Shown here: positions 34,715 to 41,528 of the stretch, in pieces
How positions within the stretch are numbered: the first letter of the stretch is position 1
Layout: each line of letters starts with the position of its first letter
NCBI GenBank assembly: GCA_965115825.1
Contig: OZ220464.1
Coordinates: 2,728,001 to 2,792,000 of the forward strand
DNA from: Bin87 sp965115825
Lineage (GTDB): Bacteria > Chloroflexota > Dehalococcoidia > Lucifugimonadales > UBA3495
DNA: 64,000 bases
Direction of reading: 5' to 3'
Made by a program: the position numbers and the translations under genes
Notes under the pieces: generated by a model
The model's database searches: none
What the model was told of the DNA's origin: nothing
Seen by the model: only the letters and a program-made list of their open reading frames with translations

Positions 34715-35914
34715 TTATACTTGGGTTTTGCGGCGGGCGGCTACGCCTTCGCGGAGTCTGGGGATCAACTCGCGGCCGTAGTCGGCGGCGTCGGCGAGGG
34801 GGGCGAAACCCCGGATGATGAAGGCGGAGCAACCGAGGTCGTAGTAGGCGAGGAGGGAGTCCGCTACCTGCTGGGGGGAGCCCACGAGGCAGGTTGTGCT
34901 GCCGGAGGCGCCGCTGGCGGCGGCGATGGGCATCCACAGCCGCTCGTCGTGGATGCTGCCTTCGGCGGCGAAGCGCAGGAGACGCCAGGCGCCTTCCGAT
35001 TGGGGACGGGTAGGCACGCCCGGGGAGATGCGGCCGGCGGTGGCCTGTTTGACGCGGGAGAGGATCTGCTCGGCGCGCTGCCAGGCTTTGGATTCGGTGT
35101 GGGCGATGATGGGGCGGACGGACAGGCTGAAGCGCATTTCATGGGGGTTGCGGCCGGCGGCGGCGACGCGGGCGCGCACGTCGGCGATGCGCTGGGCGAT
35201 GGAGGCGCGGGGCTCGCCCCACAGGGCGAAGAGGTCGGCGCGACGGCTGGCTACGTCGAGGGCGATGTTGGACGCGCCGCCGAAGAACAGGGGCAGGTGG
35301 GGGCTTTGACGGCAACGGGCCTGGCTGTAAGCGCCCTGCAATTGGTAGAATTCGCCGTGGTGGTCGAAGGGTTCGGTTTCGGTCCAGACGCGGCGCATGA
35401 CGTGGAGGTATTCATCGGTGCGGCGATAGCGGGCGTCGTGGTCGAGCCAGTCGCCATCCTGACGCTGCTCGAGGTCGTTGCCGCCGGTGATGATGTGGAG
35501 GGCGATGCGGCCGTTGGTGAGCTGGTCGAGGGTAGCGGCCTTGCGGGCGGCGAGGGTGGGAGCGACGAAGCCGGGGCGATGGGCGATGAGGTAGGCGAGG
35601 CGTTTGGTGTGGGCGGCGGCGTAACCGGCGACTTCGAAGCCGTCGGGGGTTGAGGAGGAGTAGCCGGTGAGGACCAGATCGAAGCCGGCGGCTTCGTGGG
35701 TGCGGGCGAAGTCGAGGATGTAGTCGGGGTCGACGCCGGAGGGGACTTCGGCGCCGGGGTTGATGCCGCCACCGAAGAGGCTGAGGGTTGCGCCGCGGTT
35801 GTCGGGGGCTTCTGGGACTACGCCAATCATTCCGATGACGGTAAGGCCGTCGGCGGAGTACACGCTGGGAACGGTTGGGGTCGGCGCGATGGCGCTGCTT
35901 TCAGCGTTGGACAT
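34715..35914 (-). CDS. LLM-class FMNH2-dependent monooxygenase, SsuD/alkanesulfonate-like
   Basis: 399 residues. The SsuD-type pattern is clear: ARTHEAAGFDLVLTGYSSS, LAYLIAHRPGFVAPTLAARKAATLDQL, IALHIITGGNDLEQRQDGDWL, RYRRTDEYLHVMRRVW, LPLFFGGAS and VGSPQQVADSLLAYYDLG. It could release sulfite from organosulfonates or oxidise related compounds with FMNH2 from a separate reductase. Fourth LLM enzyme of the window. Its operon partner is the downstream aminotransferase. Confidence 0.88.
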   Translation of the reverse strand: MSNAESSAIAPTPTVPSVYSADGLTVIGMIGVVPEAPDNRGATLSLFGGGINPGAEVPSGVDPDYILDFARTHEAAGFDLVLTGYSSSTPDGFEVAGYAAAHTKRLAYLIAHRPGFVAPTLAARKAATLDQLTNGRIALHIITGGNDLEQRQDGDWLDHDARYRRTDEYLHVMRRVWTETEPFDHHGEFYQLQGAYSQARCRQSPHLPLFFGGASNIALDVASRRADLFALWGEPRASIAQRIADVRARVAAAGRNPHEMRFSLSVRPIIAHTESKAWQRAEQILSRVKQATAGRISPGVPTRPQSEGAWRLLRFAAEGSIHDERLWMPIAAASGASGSTTCLVGSPQQVADSLLAYYDLGCSAFIIRGFAPLADAADYGRELIPRLREGVAARRKTQV

Positions 35915-36031
35915 ATTGGGACAGCTCCTGATTTGGGATGCTTGGCCGGGCCAGTTTAGACGATTCGGGGTTGATGGGGATAGGGCGGGCGAATTGTCTG
36001 AAATTCGTTTGAAAATTGGGTGACGGGGGTA

Positions 36032-36060
36032 TTGACAAGCATCATTGGACGCTATACTAT
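36032..36060 (+). promoter_or_regulatory. Promoter of the putative ncRNA (TTGACA, 17 bp, TACTAT)
   Basis: A perfect -35 at 36032-36037. The -10 is read as TACTAT (36055-36060, 17-bp spacing) or TATACT (36053-36058, 15-bp spacing). No plausible protein start follows; a terminator closes the unit ~360 nt downstream. Confidence 0.55.
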
Positions 36061-36064
36061 GTAT

Positions 36065-36427
36065 TCAAGGCGCTGGGGTTGCAGGGAAACCCCGCCCGCC
36101 GGGATCCCGATGGCCAGAGAAGAGCCGTCGTCATTGCAGGAGGTTGAAGTGGTTTCGCTGATAACGCTGAACCATAGTTGGCATTTCCCCTGTAAGCGCC
36201 CCGTTGGCGGGGCCGATGCGGTATGACGATGCCGGGAGGACGCCAAGCGGGGCGAAAGCTAATCGGGTGGGCCATTGGTTGGCACTGACGATGCCAGACG
36301 CCCAGAGCAGCGCAGACGAGGCGCTCCCAGAGGGCGGGCACATCGGTCGTAAAGACCGACAGGCGGATGGCCGCAGCCGATGAGAAACGGAGCCAGCGCA
36401 CCGACTGTTTATCGGGCGCTGGCTTTT
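36065..36427 (+). ncRNA. Candidate structured non-coding RNA (~360 nt)
   Basis: Between a good promoter and a very strong terminator there is no convincing ORF on either strand. The segment has many hairpins: GCCCCG-TTGG-CGGGGC near 36197-36212, GGCA-7 nt-TGCC near 36280-36294, and CGGTC-GTAAA-GACCG near 36344-36358. The 5' end GCGCTGG (36070-36076) is complementary to CCAGCGC (36392-36398), which also forms the 5' arm of the terminator, so a long-range closing stem and the terminator are mutually exclusive. I find no RNase P, tmRNA, SRP or 6S hallmarks. No gene follows on the + strand for 5 kb, so it is unlikely to be a riboswitch. Confidence 0.5.
36391..36427 (+). terminator. Strong intrinsic terminator of the putative ncRNA
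   Basis: A 9-bp stem AGCCAGCGC/GCGCTGGCT is continued by CCGA/TCGG around a CTGTTTA loop and ends in TTTT. Confidence 0.8.
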
Positions 36428-36508
36428 CTGGTGGGTCATTCTGATGCTCTGACTGCGATTCCGGGGATTTAATTGTGGTTGCGTGGGAAAGGGGGGCATT
36501 GGGGGCGG

Positions 36509-37363
36509 CTATCGGGTTTGGTCGGGATGGGCGGCCAGCGCGGCCTGGTATTGCGCCGGCGTATTGATGTCGCAGAGCAGTTCCGGGGCGGCGAGTTCGA
36601 CTCTTTGGGTTGTGGTTGGGCAGTTTTGGACGACGGCGCGGATGCCCTGGGTGGTTTCGGTTATGGCGAGGAGTTGCGGGTAGAGGGCGCGGCTGATGGC
36701 AATGGGGTGTCCGCCTTTGCCGTTGCAGGTGGGGATGGTAATCAGCGCGGCGGGGTTATTGAGGTGGGCGAGGAGCACTTGGCGGATGATGGCGGCGCTG
36801 CGGGGCTGGTCGACGTTGAGCAGCAGGATGGGGCCGGGCGGGAGGTGGGGAGGGTTGGAGATAGCGCGGAGGCCTGCTTTGATGGAGGTAGTTTTGCCCT
36901 GGGCGTAGTGGGGGTTGACGACACAGCGGACGCTGCCGGCCTGGTGAACATCGCGGTTGGCGCCGATGCGGGCCTGCAACTCGTCGGCTCGGTGTCCGAG
37001 GACTACGATGACTTCATCGGCGCCGGCCTGGCGCAGGGCGGTTATCTGGTGGATGATGAGGGGGCGGCCGTGCCAGTCGAGGAGGGCTTTGAGGGATCCC
37101 ATGCGCCGGGATACGCCGGCGGCGAGGAGGATGGCGGAGGTGTATTGGGGATGGTGGATCGGAGGGTGGGTATGGGACGCGGAAGCCGGGGTAGGTTCCG
37201 CAGGTTGGCCGGGCGCGGGGTCGGGCCGGGCCGATGGGGGCTGCCGAGAGGAGGTTGCCGGGGGGCGCCGTTGGGATGACACGGGGATGTGGCTGTGGGG
37301 GTTATCGATTGGGAGGGATGGCAGGATGATGCGGATGCGGTGGGTAGTCGGGAGGGATGACAC
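36509..37363 (-). CDS. mocA: MocA/MobA-like molybdenum cofactor nucleotidyltransferase
   Basis: The catalytic core begins at SAILLAAGVSRRMG with the NTP-binding LAAGxSxRMG-K pattern, followed by VVLGHRADELQ and ILLLNVDQPRS. This matches MocA-type enzymes that transfer CMP or GMP to molybdopterin. The first ~75 residues before the core are Pro-rich and unlike the family. No in-frame ATG is available, so the start is GTG 37363 or GTG near 37281. It is downstream of xdhC in one operon, as is usual for maturation of xanthine-dehydrogenase/CO-dehydrogenase-type molybdoenzymes. No such enzyme is in the window. Confidence 0.82.
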   Translation of the reverse strand: MSSLPTTHRIRIILPSLPIDNPHSHIPVSSQRRPPATSSRQPPSARPDPAPGQPAEPTPASASHTHPPIHHPQYTSAILLAAGVSRRMGSLKALLDWHGRPLIIHQITALRQAGADEVIVVLGHRADELQARIGANRDVHQAGSVRCVVNPHYAQGKTTSIKAGLRAISNPPHLPPGPILLLNVDQPRSAAIIRQVLLAHLNNPAALITIPTCNGKGGHPIAISRALYPQLLAITETTQGIRAVVQNCPTTTQRVELAAPELLCDINTPAQYQAALAAHPDQTR

Positions 37364-37388
37364 GGGGATGCCGGTGTGGGGGTTATCA
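37271..37388. repeat. Two-copy direct repeat at the xdhC-mocA junction
   Basis: The sequence GGGATGACACGGGGATG plus TGTGGGGGTTATC occurs at 37273-37306 and again at ~37352-37388, spanning the xdhC stop and the uncertain mocA N-terminus. The duplication has probably added the Pro-rich N-terminal extension of mocA or displaced its start. Confidence 0.65.
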
Positions 37389-38522
37389 GTCGGCGGTGAG
37401 GCCCATGGCGCGGTGGGCGCGGCGTTCGGCGCGTTCGAGGTACCAGTCGTCCATGGTCATGGGGCTGCCTTTGCCGCCGCGACGGGCCATGATGATTTCG
37501 GACATTATGCTTACGGCGAGTTCATCGGGTTCGAGGGCGCCGATGTCGAGGCCGATGGGGGCGTGGACCTGGGCGAGGCGTTCTCGGGGTATGCCTTCTT
37601 GCAGCAGGCGTTGGTAAATCATGAGGGTTTTGCGTCGGCTGCCGAGCAAGCCGATGTAGCGGGCCCGGGTGGTCAGGGCGGATTCGAGGGCTACGTCGTC
37701 GAACCAGTGGCCGCGGGAGGCGATGACGATGAAGCTGTTGACGTTGATGTCCAGATGCTCGGCCCAGCCGGCGTAGGGGGTGACGATGGCGCTCTGGGCG
37801 TAAGGGAAGCGCTGGGGGTTGGAGAAGTCGGGTCGGTCGTCGACGATATGGACGCGGTAGCCGAGGCGGTGGGCGAGGTCGGCGGTGGCTTTGCCGACGT
37901 GTCCGCCGCCGACCATTATGAGAGTTGGGGGGGTGGTGAATCCTTCGACGAAGAGCTCGGTGTGGTCGTCGATGGCGATGGATTCGTTGGCGCCGACGGC
38001 GGCGACGCGGCGACAGGCGTCGATGGCGATTTGGTCGAGTTGGGCTGTGCCGATGCTGCCGGTGATGGAGCCGTCGGAGCGTAGGAGGAGTTTGGCGCCG
38101 AGGGGGGAGGCGTCGGCGTCGGAGCGGACGATGGTGGCGAGGGCGGCGGGTTCGGCGCCGTCGTAGGCGTTGAGGAGTTCGTGTCCGATGTGGGAGAAAT
38201 CGGCGGGGTTCCAGAGGGGATCCAAGTAGAAGTACATGGTGCCGCCGCAGACGAGGCCGTCGCGGGCGGCGATGTCTTCGTTGAGGTAGTAGTCTTTGAA
38301 TTGCGGGCCGCCGTGGGAGCGGAGGATTTCGCGGGCGGCGAACCAGATGTCGCCTTCGACGCAGCCGCCGCCGAGAGTGCCGACGGCGCTGCCGTCCTGT
38401 CGCACGAGGAGCATGGCGCCGGCTTTTTGGGGAGTGGAGCCTTTGGTGCGAACTACGGTGGCCAGCACGCAGGGGCTGCCGGATTCCAGCTGGTTGACCG
38501 CTTCCTGAATTACGTCGCGCAC
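37386..38522 (-). CDS. xdhC: XdhC/CoxI-family molybdoenzyme maturation factor
   Basis: 378 residues. The N-terminal XdhC_CoxI domain is MRDVIQEAV..., CVLATVVRTKGSTPQKAGAMLL and VGTLGGGCVEGDIW. The C-terminal Rossmann domain is TLIMVGGGHVGKATADLAHRLGY and GLLGSRRKTLMIYQRLLQEG. XdhC sulfurates and inserts Mo cofactor into xanthine-dehydrogenase-family enzymes. It is directly upstream of mocA (22 bp). Its presence implies Mo-hydroxylases elsewhere in the genome. Confidence 0.9.
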   Translation of the reverse strand: MRDVIQEAVNQLESGSPCVLATVVRTKGSTPQKAGAMLLVRQDGSAVGTLGGGCVEGDIWFAAREILRSHGGPQFKDYYLNEDIAARDGLVCGGTMYFYLDPLWNPADFSHIGHELLNAYDGAEPAALATIVRSDADASPLGAKLLLRSDGSITGSIGTAQLDQIAIDACRRVAAVGANESIAIDDHTELFVEGFTTPPTLIMVGGGHVGKATADLAHRLGYRVHIVDDRPDFSNPQRFPYAQSAIVTPYAGWAEHLDINVNSFIVIASRGHWFDDVALESALTTRARYIGLLGSRRKTLMIYQRLLQEGIPRERLAQVHAPIGLDIGALEPDELAVSIMSEIIMARRGGKGSPMTMDDWYLERAERRAHRAMGLTAD

Positions 38523-38593
38523 GCTGTCACCTGTTTGATGCCTGGTTGGGGTGGGTTGTTGGGGTTATTATACCTTGAAATGGGGTGGTGGTG

Positions 38594-38900
38594 GTTGTCT
38601 GAATCAGGATTTACCGGATTTTGGGATTTTCGGGATTGGGGGCCGGTTCCCGGAGTGGGGGCCGGCTTTCGGTGGGGTGACTTTGGGGTGGGTGTGGTTG
38701 TCAGAATCAGGATTTACTGGATTTTGGGATTTTCAGGATTGGGGCCGGCTCTCGGAGTGGGAGCCGGCTTGCGGAGGGGTGACTTTGGGGTGGGTGTGGT
38801 TGTCTGAATCAGGATTTACTGGATTTTAGGATTTTCGGGATTGGGGGCCGGCTCTCGGAGTGGGAGCCGGCTTTTCGGTGGGGTGACTTTGGGGTGGGCT
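38594..38900. repeat. ~102-bp G-rich tandem repeat, three copies
   Basis: Three units begin with GAATCAGGATTTA at 38601, 38704 and 38806 (periods 103 and 102 bp). Each unit holds a GGATTT-based core with ~9-bp internal periodicity, then a GCCGGCT(C)TCGGAGTGGGAGCCGGC hairpin and GGTGACTTTGGGGTGGG. The same core recurs at 40.4-40.9 kb with different flanks. No gene lies within it. Confidence 0.9.
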
Positions 38901-38959
38901 CCGGGGTGATTGGTTGTGGGTCCGGAGCTTGGGGGTGGTGTTGGGTGTTGGGTGTTGGG

Positions 38960-39937
38960 TTAGATGCGGAGGGGTAGGGGGGTGGGTAGTTTGATGTGGA
39001 AGGTCTTTTCCAGGGCCCTCCGCCAGAGGGGGGAGAGGGTGATGAAGGCTGAGTTGGTGGTTATTTTGCGCGGCTTGGGGTGGCAGTAGCAGGGTACGGG
39101 TTCCTGGCGTAAGAACTCGTAGTGGCCGTGAGGGTCGGTTTTGGCGGCTAGTTCGTTGGGGAGGCGGAAGTGGCTGCGGATTTTGGCGAAGTTGGGTAGG
39201 CCGGTGATGTCGCGGACGGAGTAGAATGTGGGAGGGCTGATTTCGTGGGGTTTGCGGAGGTAGCGTTGGGTAGGTCGGACGGGTAGGGGTTGTCCGGCGA
39301 TGATGGCGTTGGCGGCTTTGAGGAAGGCGGCGGCGCGACGGCGGAGGCGGGTCAGGGAAGTGAAGGTGTTGCGTTGGTGGTGGGTGTTGGCTTGGGTGTC
39401 GTTGATGTGGGTTACGTTTTGGCGGCGGTTGGTGTTGGCGTGGCTGGTGTCGTGGGCGGCGTCGATATGGGTGGCGTTCTGGCGGCGGTTGGTGTTGCCG
39501 TGGCTGGTGGCGTCGCTGTTTTGGCGGCGGCGGGTTTTCCCGTCGCTGTTGGCTTGGGTAGCGTCGATATGGGTGGTGTTTTGGCGGCGGCGGGTTTTCC
39601 CGTCGGTGTTGGTGTGGTTGTTGTGGTGTTTGGATTTGGGTAGGTGTGGGGAGTTGTAGATTTCGCGGAAGGTTTTGACGTGGGAGCGGCTGAGGTCTCC
39701 GTCTCTGACGTACCATCTGAGGGCGCCTTCCATTTGGCGGGGGGAGCGGTGCCAGAAGGGACGGTTTTCGGCCAGGGCCGTGGCGGAGTGGGATATGCAG
39801 CGGGCGATGGCCTGGATGGCGCGCTCGATGTTGCCTTCGGCGATGTTGGTTTGGGCGTGTTTGAGGAACCGGTCGGCGCAGCTTTGGTGGCGCGCGATGG
39901 TTTCCGGGTCGATGGTATCCCGGTAGATGGTTTCCAT
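38960..39937 (-). CDS. Orphan protein with HEPN/PaREP1-like N-terminus and Asn/Arg/His repeats
   Basis: 325 residues from ATG 39937 with AGGAGG ~12 nt upstream. Residues ~13-70 (RHQSCADRFLKHAQTNIAEG, IERAIQAIARCISHSATALAE) resemble the helical PaREP1/HEPN-like module. The middle (~110-190) is a degenerate repeat of THIDATQANSDGKTRRRQN type, unusually rich in Asn, Thr, His and Arg. The C-terminal ~130 residues are Arg/Pro-rich with a CYCHPKPRKI stretch. No overall family is recognised. Its composition is unlike the neighbours because the whole region is G/T-rich on the opposite strand. Function is unknown; a nucleic-acid-binding role fits the charge. Confidence 0.6.
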   Translation of the reverse strand: METIYRDTIDPETIARHQSCADRFLKHAQTNIAEGNIERAIQAIARCISHSATALAENRPFWHRSPRQMEGALRWYVRDGDLSRSHVKTFREIYNSPHLPKSKHHNNHTNTDGKTRRRQNTTHIDATQANSDGKTRRRQNSDATSHGNTNRRQNATHIDAAHDTSHANTNRRQNVTHINDTQANTHHQRNTFTSLTRLRRRAAAFLKAANAIIAGQPLPVRPTQRYLRKPHEISPPTFYSVRDITGLPNFAKIRSHFRLPNELAAKTDPHGHYEFLRQEPVPCYCHPKPRKITTNSAFITLSPLWRRALEKTFHIKLPTPLPLRI

Positions 39938-40407
39938 TGGCTGGGTGGCCTCCTGGTTGGGTTGGTTGGTGTTTGGTGTTGTTGGTTTGGTTGGTTGGTT
40001 GGGGTTCGTGGGGGTTCAGGATGTCGGCGCTACGGTCTGAGAGCGTGGCTTGCTATTTACGTCCTAGTCTTGCGCGTGCTGACGGCTGCTTGGGCAGCGC
40101 TCGTCCTCGCGCAGCGGTGGTGACGCCCGCCGTGCTGGGTGCGCCAGCCGGGTAATGTGACCGACCTCCGGCGCACCTACAGTGGTGCAATGGATCCGAC
40201 GTGCCGCAGAGTACTGGTTGCGGCGGTTTAGACCGTGTTATCCTGAACCCCGTTGAACTCCTGTTTTAGCCTCCTGGCTGGATTTTGGTGTCGGGCTGGT
40301 GTCCTGGCCGGTGCACCGGGCTGGGACGGTATCCGGACGGTTCGCGAGGGGCCGTTGGATTAGCCTGACGGGGGTATTATAGCGTACTGGCGTGCGTGGT
40401 GCAATAG
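39938..40407. other. Intergenic region without a recognisable gene
   Basis: No supported ORF on either strand. It holds a GT-rich stretch just upstream of the orphan gene, then an 8-bp inverted repeat (GGTGCGCC at 40138-40145 with GGCGCACC at 40170-40177) around a 24-nt interior. Nothing else is assignable. Confidence 0.5.
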
Positions 40408-40410
40408 GGG

Positions 40411-40945
40411 ATTGTCAGAATCAGGATTTACGGGATTTTAGGATTTTCAGGATGGGGTTGTGGAGTGTTGCGGAGGGTGGGGTGTGGTGTTGGAGTGGGG
40501 GGTGGTGGTTGGGTTGGCGGGTTTGTTGGTGGGGGGATTGTCAGAATCAGGATTTACGGGATTTTGGGATTTTCGGGATGGGGTTGTGGGTGCGTTGCGG
40601 AGCGTGGGTTGCGGTGTTGGAGTGGGTGGATAGTGGTTGGGTTGGCGGGTTTGTTGGTGGGGGGGTTGTCAGAATCAGGATTTATGGGATTTTGGGATTT
40701 ACAGGATGGGGTTGCGGGTTGTTTTGCGGAGCGTGGGTTGTGGTGTTGGAGTGGGGGGTGGTGGTTGGGTTGGCGGGTTTGTTGGTGGTGGGATTGTCAG
40801 AATCAGGATTTATGGGATTTTGGGATTTACAGGATGGGGTTGCGGGTTGTTTTGCGGAGCGTGGGTTGTGGTGTTGACGGGTTTGTTGGTGGTGGGATTG
40901 TCAGAAGCGGGATTTACGGGATTTTGGGATTTTCGGGATGGTGGT
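40411..40945. repeat. ~126-bp G-rich tandem repeat, five copies, with G-quadruplex motifs
   Basis: Cores GAATCAGGATTTA start at 40418, 40544, 40672 and 40800, with a variant at 40904 (periods 126, 128, 128, 104). The best copies contain four G-tracts spaced as GGG-5-GGG-6-GGG-2-GGGG, a canonical G-quadruplex pattern. The last unit is shortened. The core is the same as at 38.6-38.9 kb, so this is a dispersed family amplified twice. Confidence 0.9.
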
Positions 40946-41058
40946 CTGGTTAGGGAGAGGCGGTTCAGGATGGGGTTGTGGCGGGGAGGTGGTTGCGGAG
41001 GATGGGGGTGTGGGTGGTGACCGGTGGGAGGATTGGTTCGGGTTTGGGGAGCGGTGGC

Positions 41059-41447
41059 GGTGGCTCTGGGAGCGGGGGCGTTAGCACCCCTGCGCCCGCG
41101 GTCAGCGTCCTGGTAAGAGGGTGGCTCTGGGAGCGGTGGCGTTAGGCAGCGTCGCCGACAGCGCGCATGCCCGTAGAGTGGTGGCTCTGGGAGCGGGGGT
41201 TTTAGCGAATCGGTTTATTGATCGGCGCGGCGGAGTCTGTGGTGGCTCTGGGAGCGGGGGTTTTAGCCTTGTTCATAAACGGCGTTCCCGTAAGCAGCAG
41301 GATGGTGGCTCTGGGAGCGGGGGCGTTAGGAGTTGCGGGATGATGCTGACTATCACATAGTGGGGGTGGCTCTGGGAGCTGGGGCGTTAGGCCCGCGTGG
41401 CGCGTCTTACCGAGGCTGAGATGGGGGTGGCTCTAGGGGGGCGTTAG
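41059..41447. CRISPR. CRISPR-like array: seven ~25-26-bp repeats with unique 35-38-bp spacers
   Basis: Repeats start at 41060, 41121, 41181, 41242, 41305, 41366 and 41427 (periods 60-63). They read GTGGCTCTGGGAGC, then (G/T)GG-type variation, then TTAG, 25 nt (26 with a conserved preceding G). The six spacers (36, 35, 36, 38, 36, 36 nt) are unrelated to each other and less G-rich than the surroundings. Each repeat contains a GCTC-TGG-GAGC palindrome. Units 3 and 4 share a TTTTAG end; the last unit has lost about 4 nt, as at a degenerate array end. There are no cas genes in the window and the repeats are more variable than in active arrays, so an orphan or relic array is the cautious reading. 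Confidence 0.5.
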
Positions 41448-41462
41448 GATGGGGGTGGGGCG

Positions 41463-41471
41463 TGTTACACT
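41463..41471 (+). promoter_or_regulatory. Extended -10 promoter candidate (TGTTACACT)
   Basis: TGn-TACACT, 57 bp upstream of the FeS oxidoreductase start and just after the CRISPR-like array. No clear -35. Confidence 0.45.
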
Positions 41472-41528
41472 AGACGCCAATTTTTGCTGTGGGCCGGCGG
41501 CTTTTGCGGGGCCCGAGAAGGCTTGGCT

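Noticed and set aside
36020..36226. 68-residue + strand frame within the ncRNA region
   Set aside because: Starts before the predicted transcription start, no ribosome site, no family likeness.
36032..36427. Putative ncRNA considered as RNase P RNA, tmRNA, SRP RNA, 6S RNA or a riboswitch
   Set aside because: No GAGGAAAGTCC core, no tag ORF ending ALAA or CCA end, no SRP GGAAG-type loop, longer than 6S, and no downstream gene on the strand.
38826..39716. 296-residue Pro/Arg/Gln-rich minus-strand frame
   Set aside because: Overlaps the 38960-39937 gene in another frame, has no ribosome site, and extends into the tandem repeat region.
40411..40945. Tandem repeats considered as a CRISPR array
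   Set aside because: The sequence between the cores is itself repeated (units of 104-128 bp), so there are no unique spacers.
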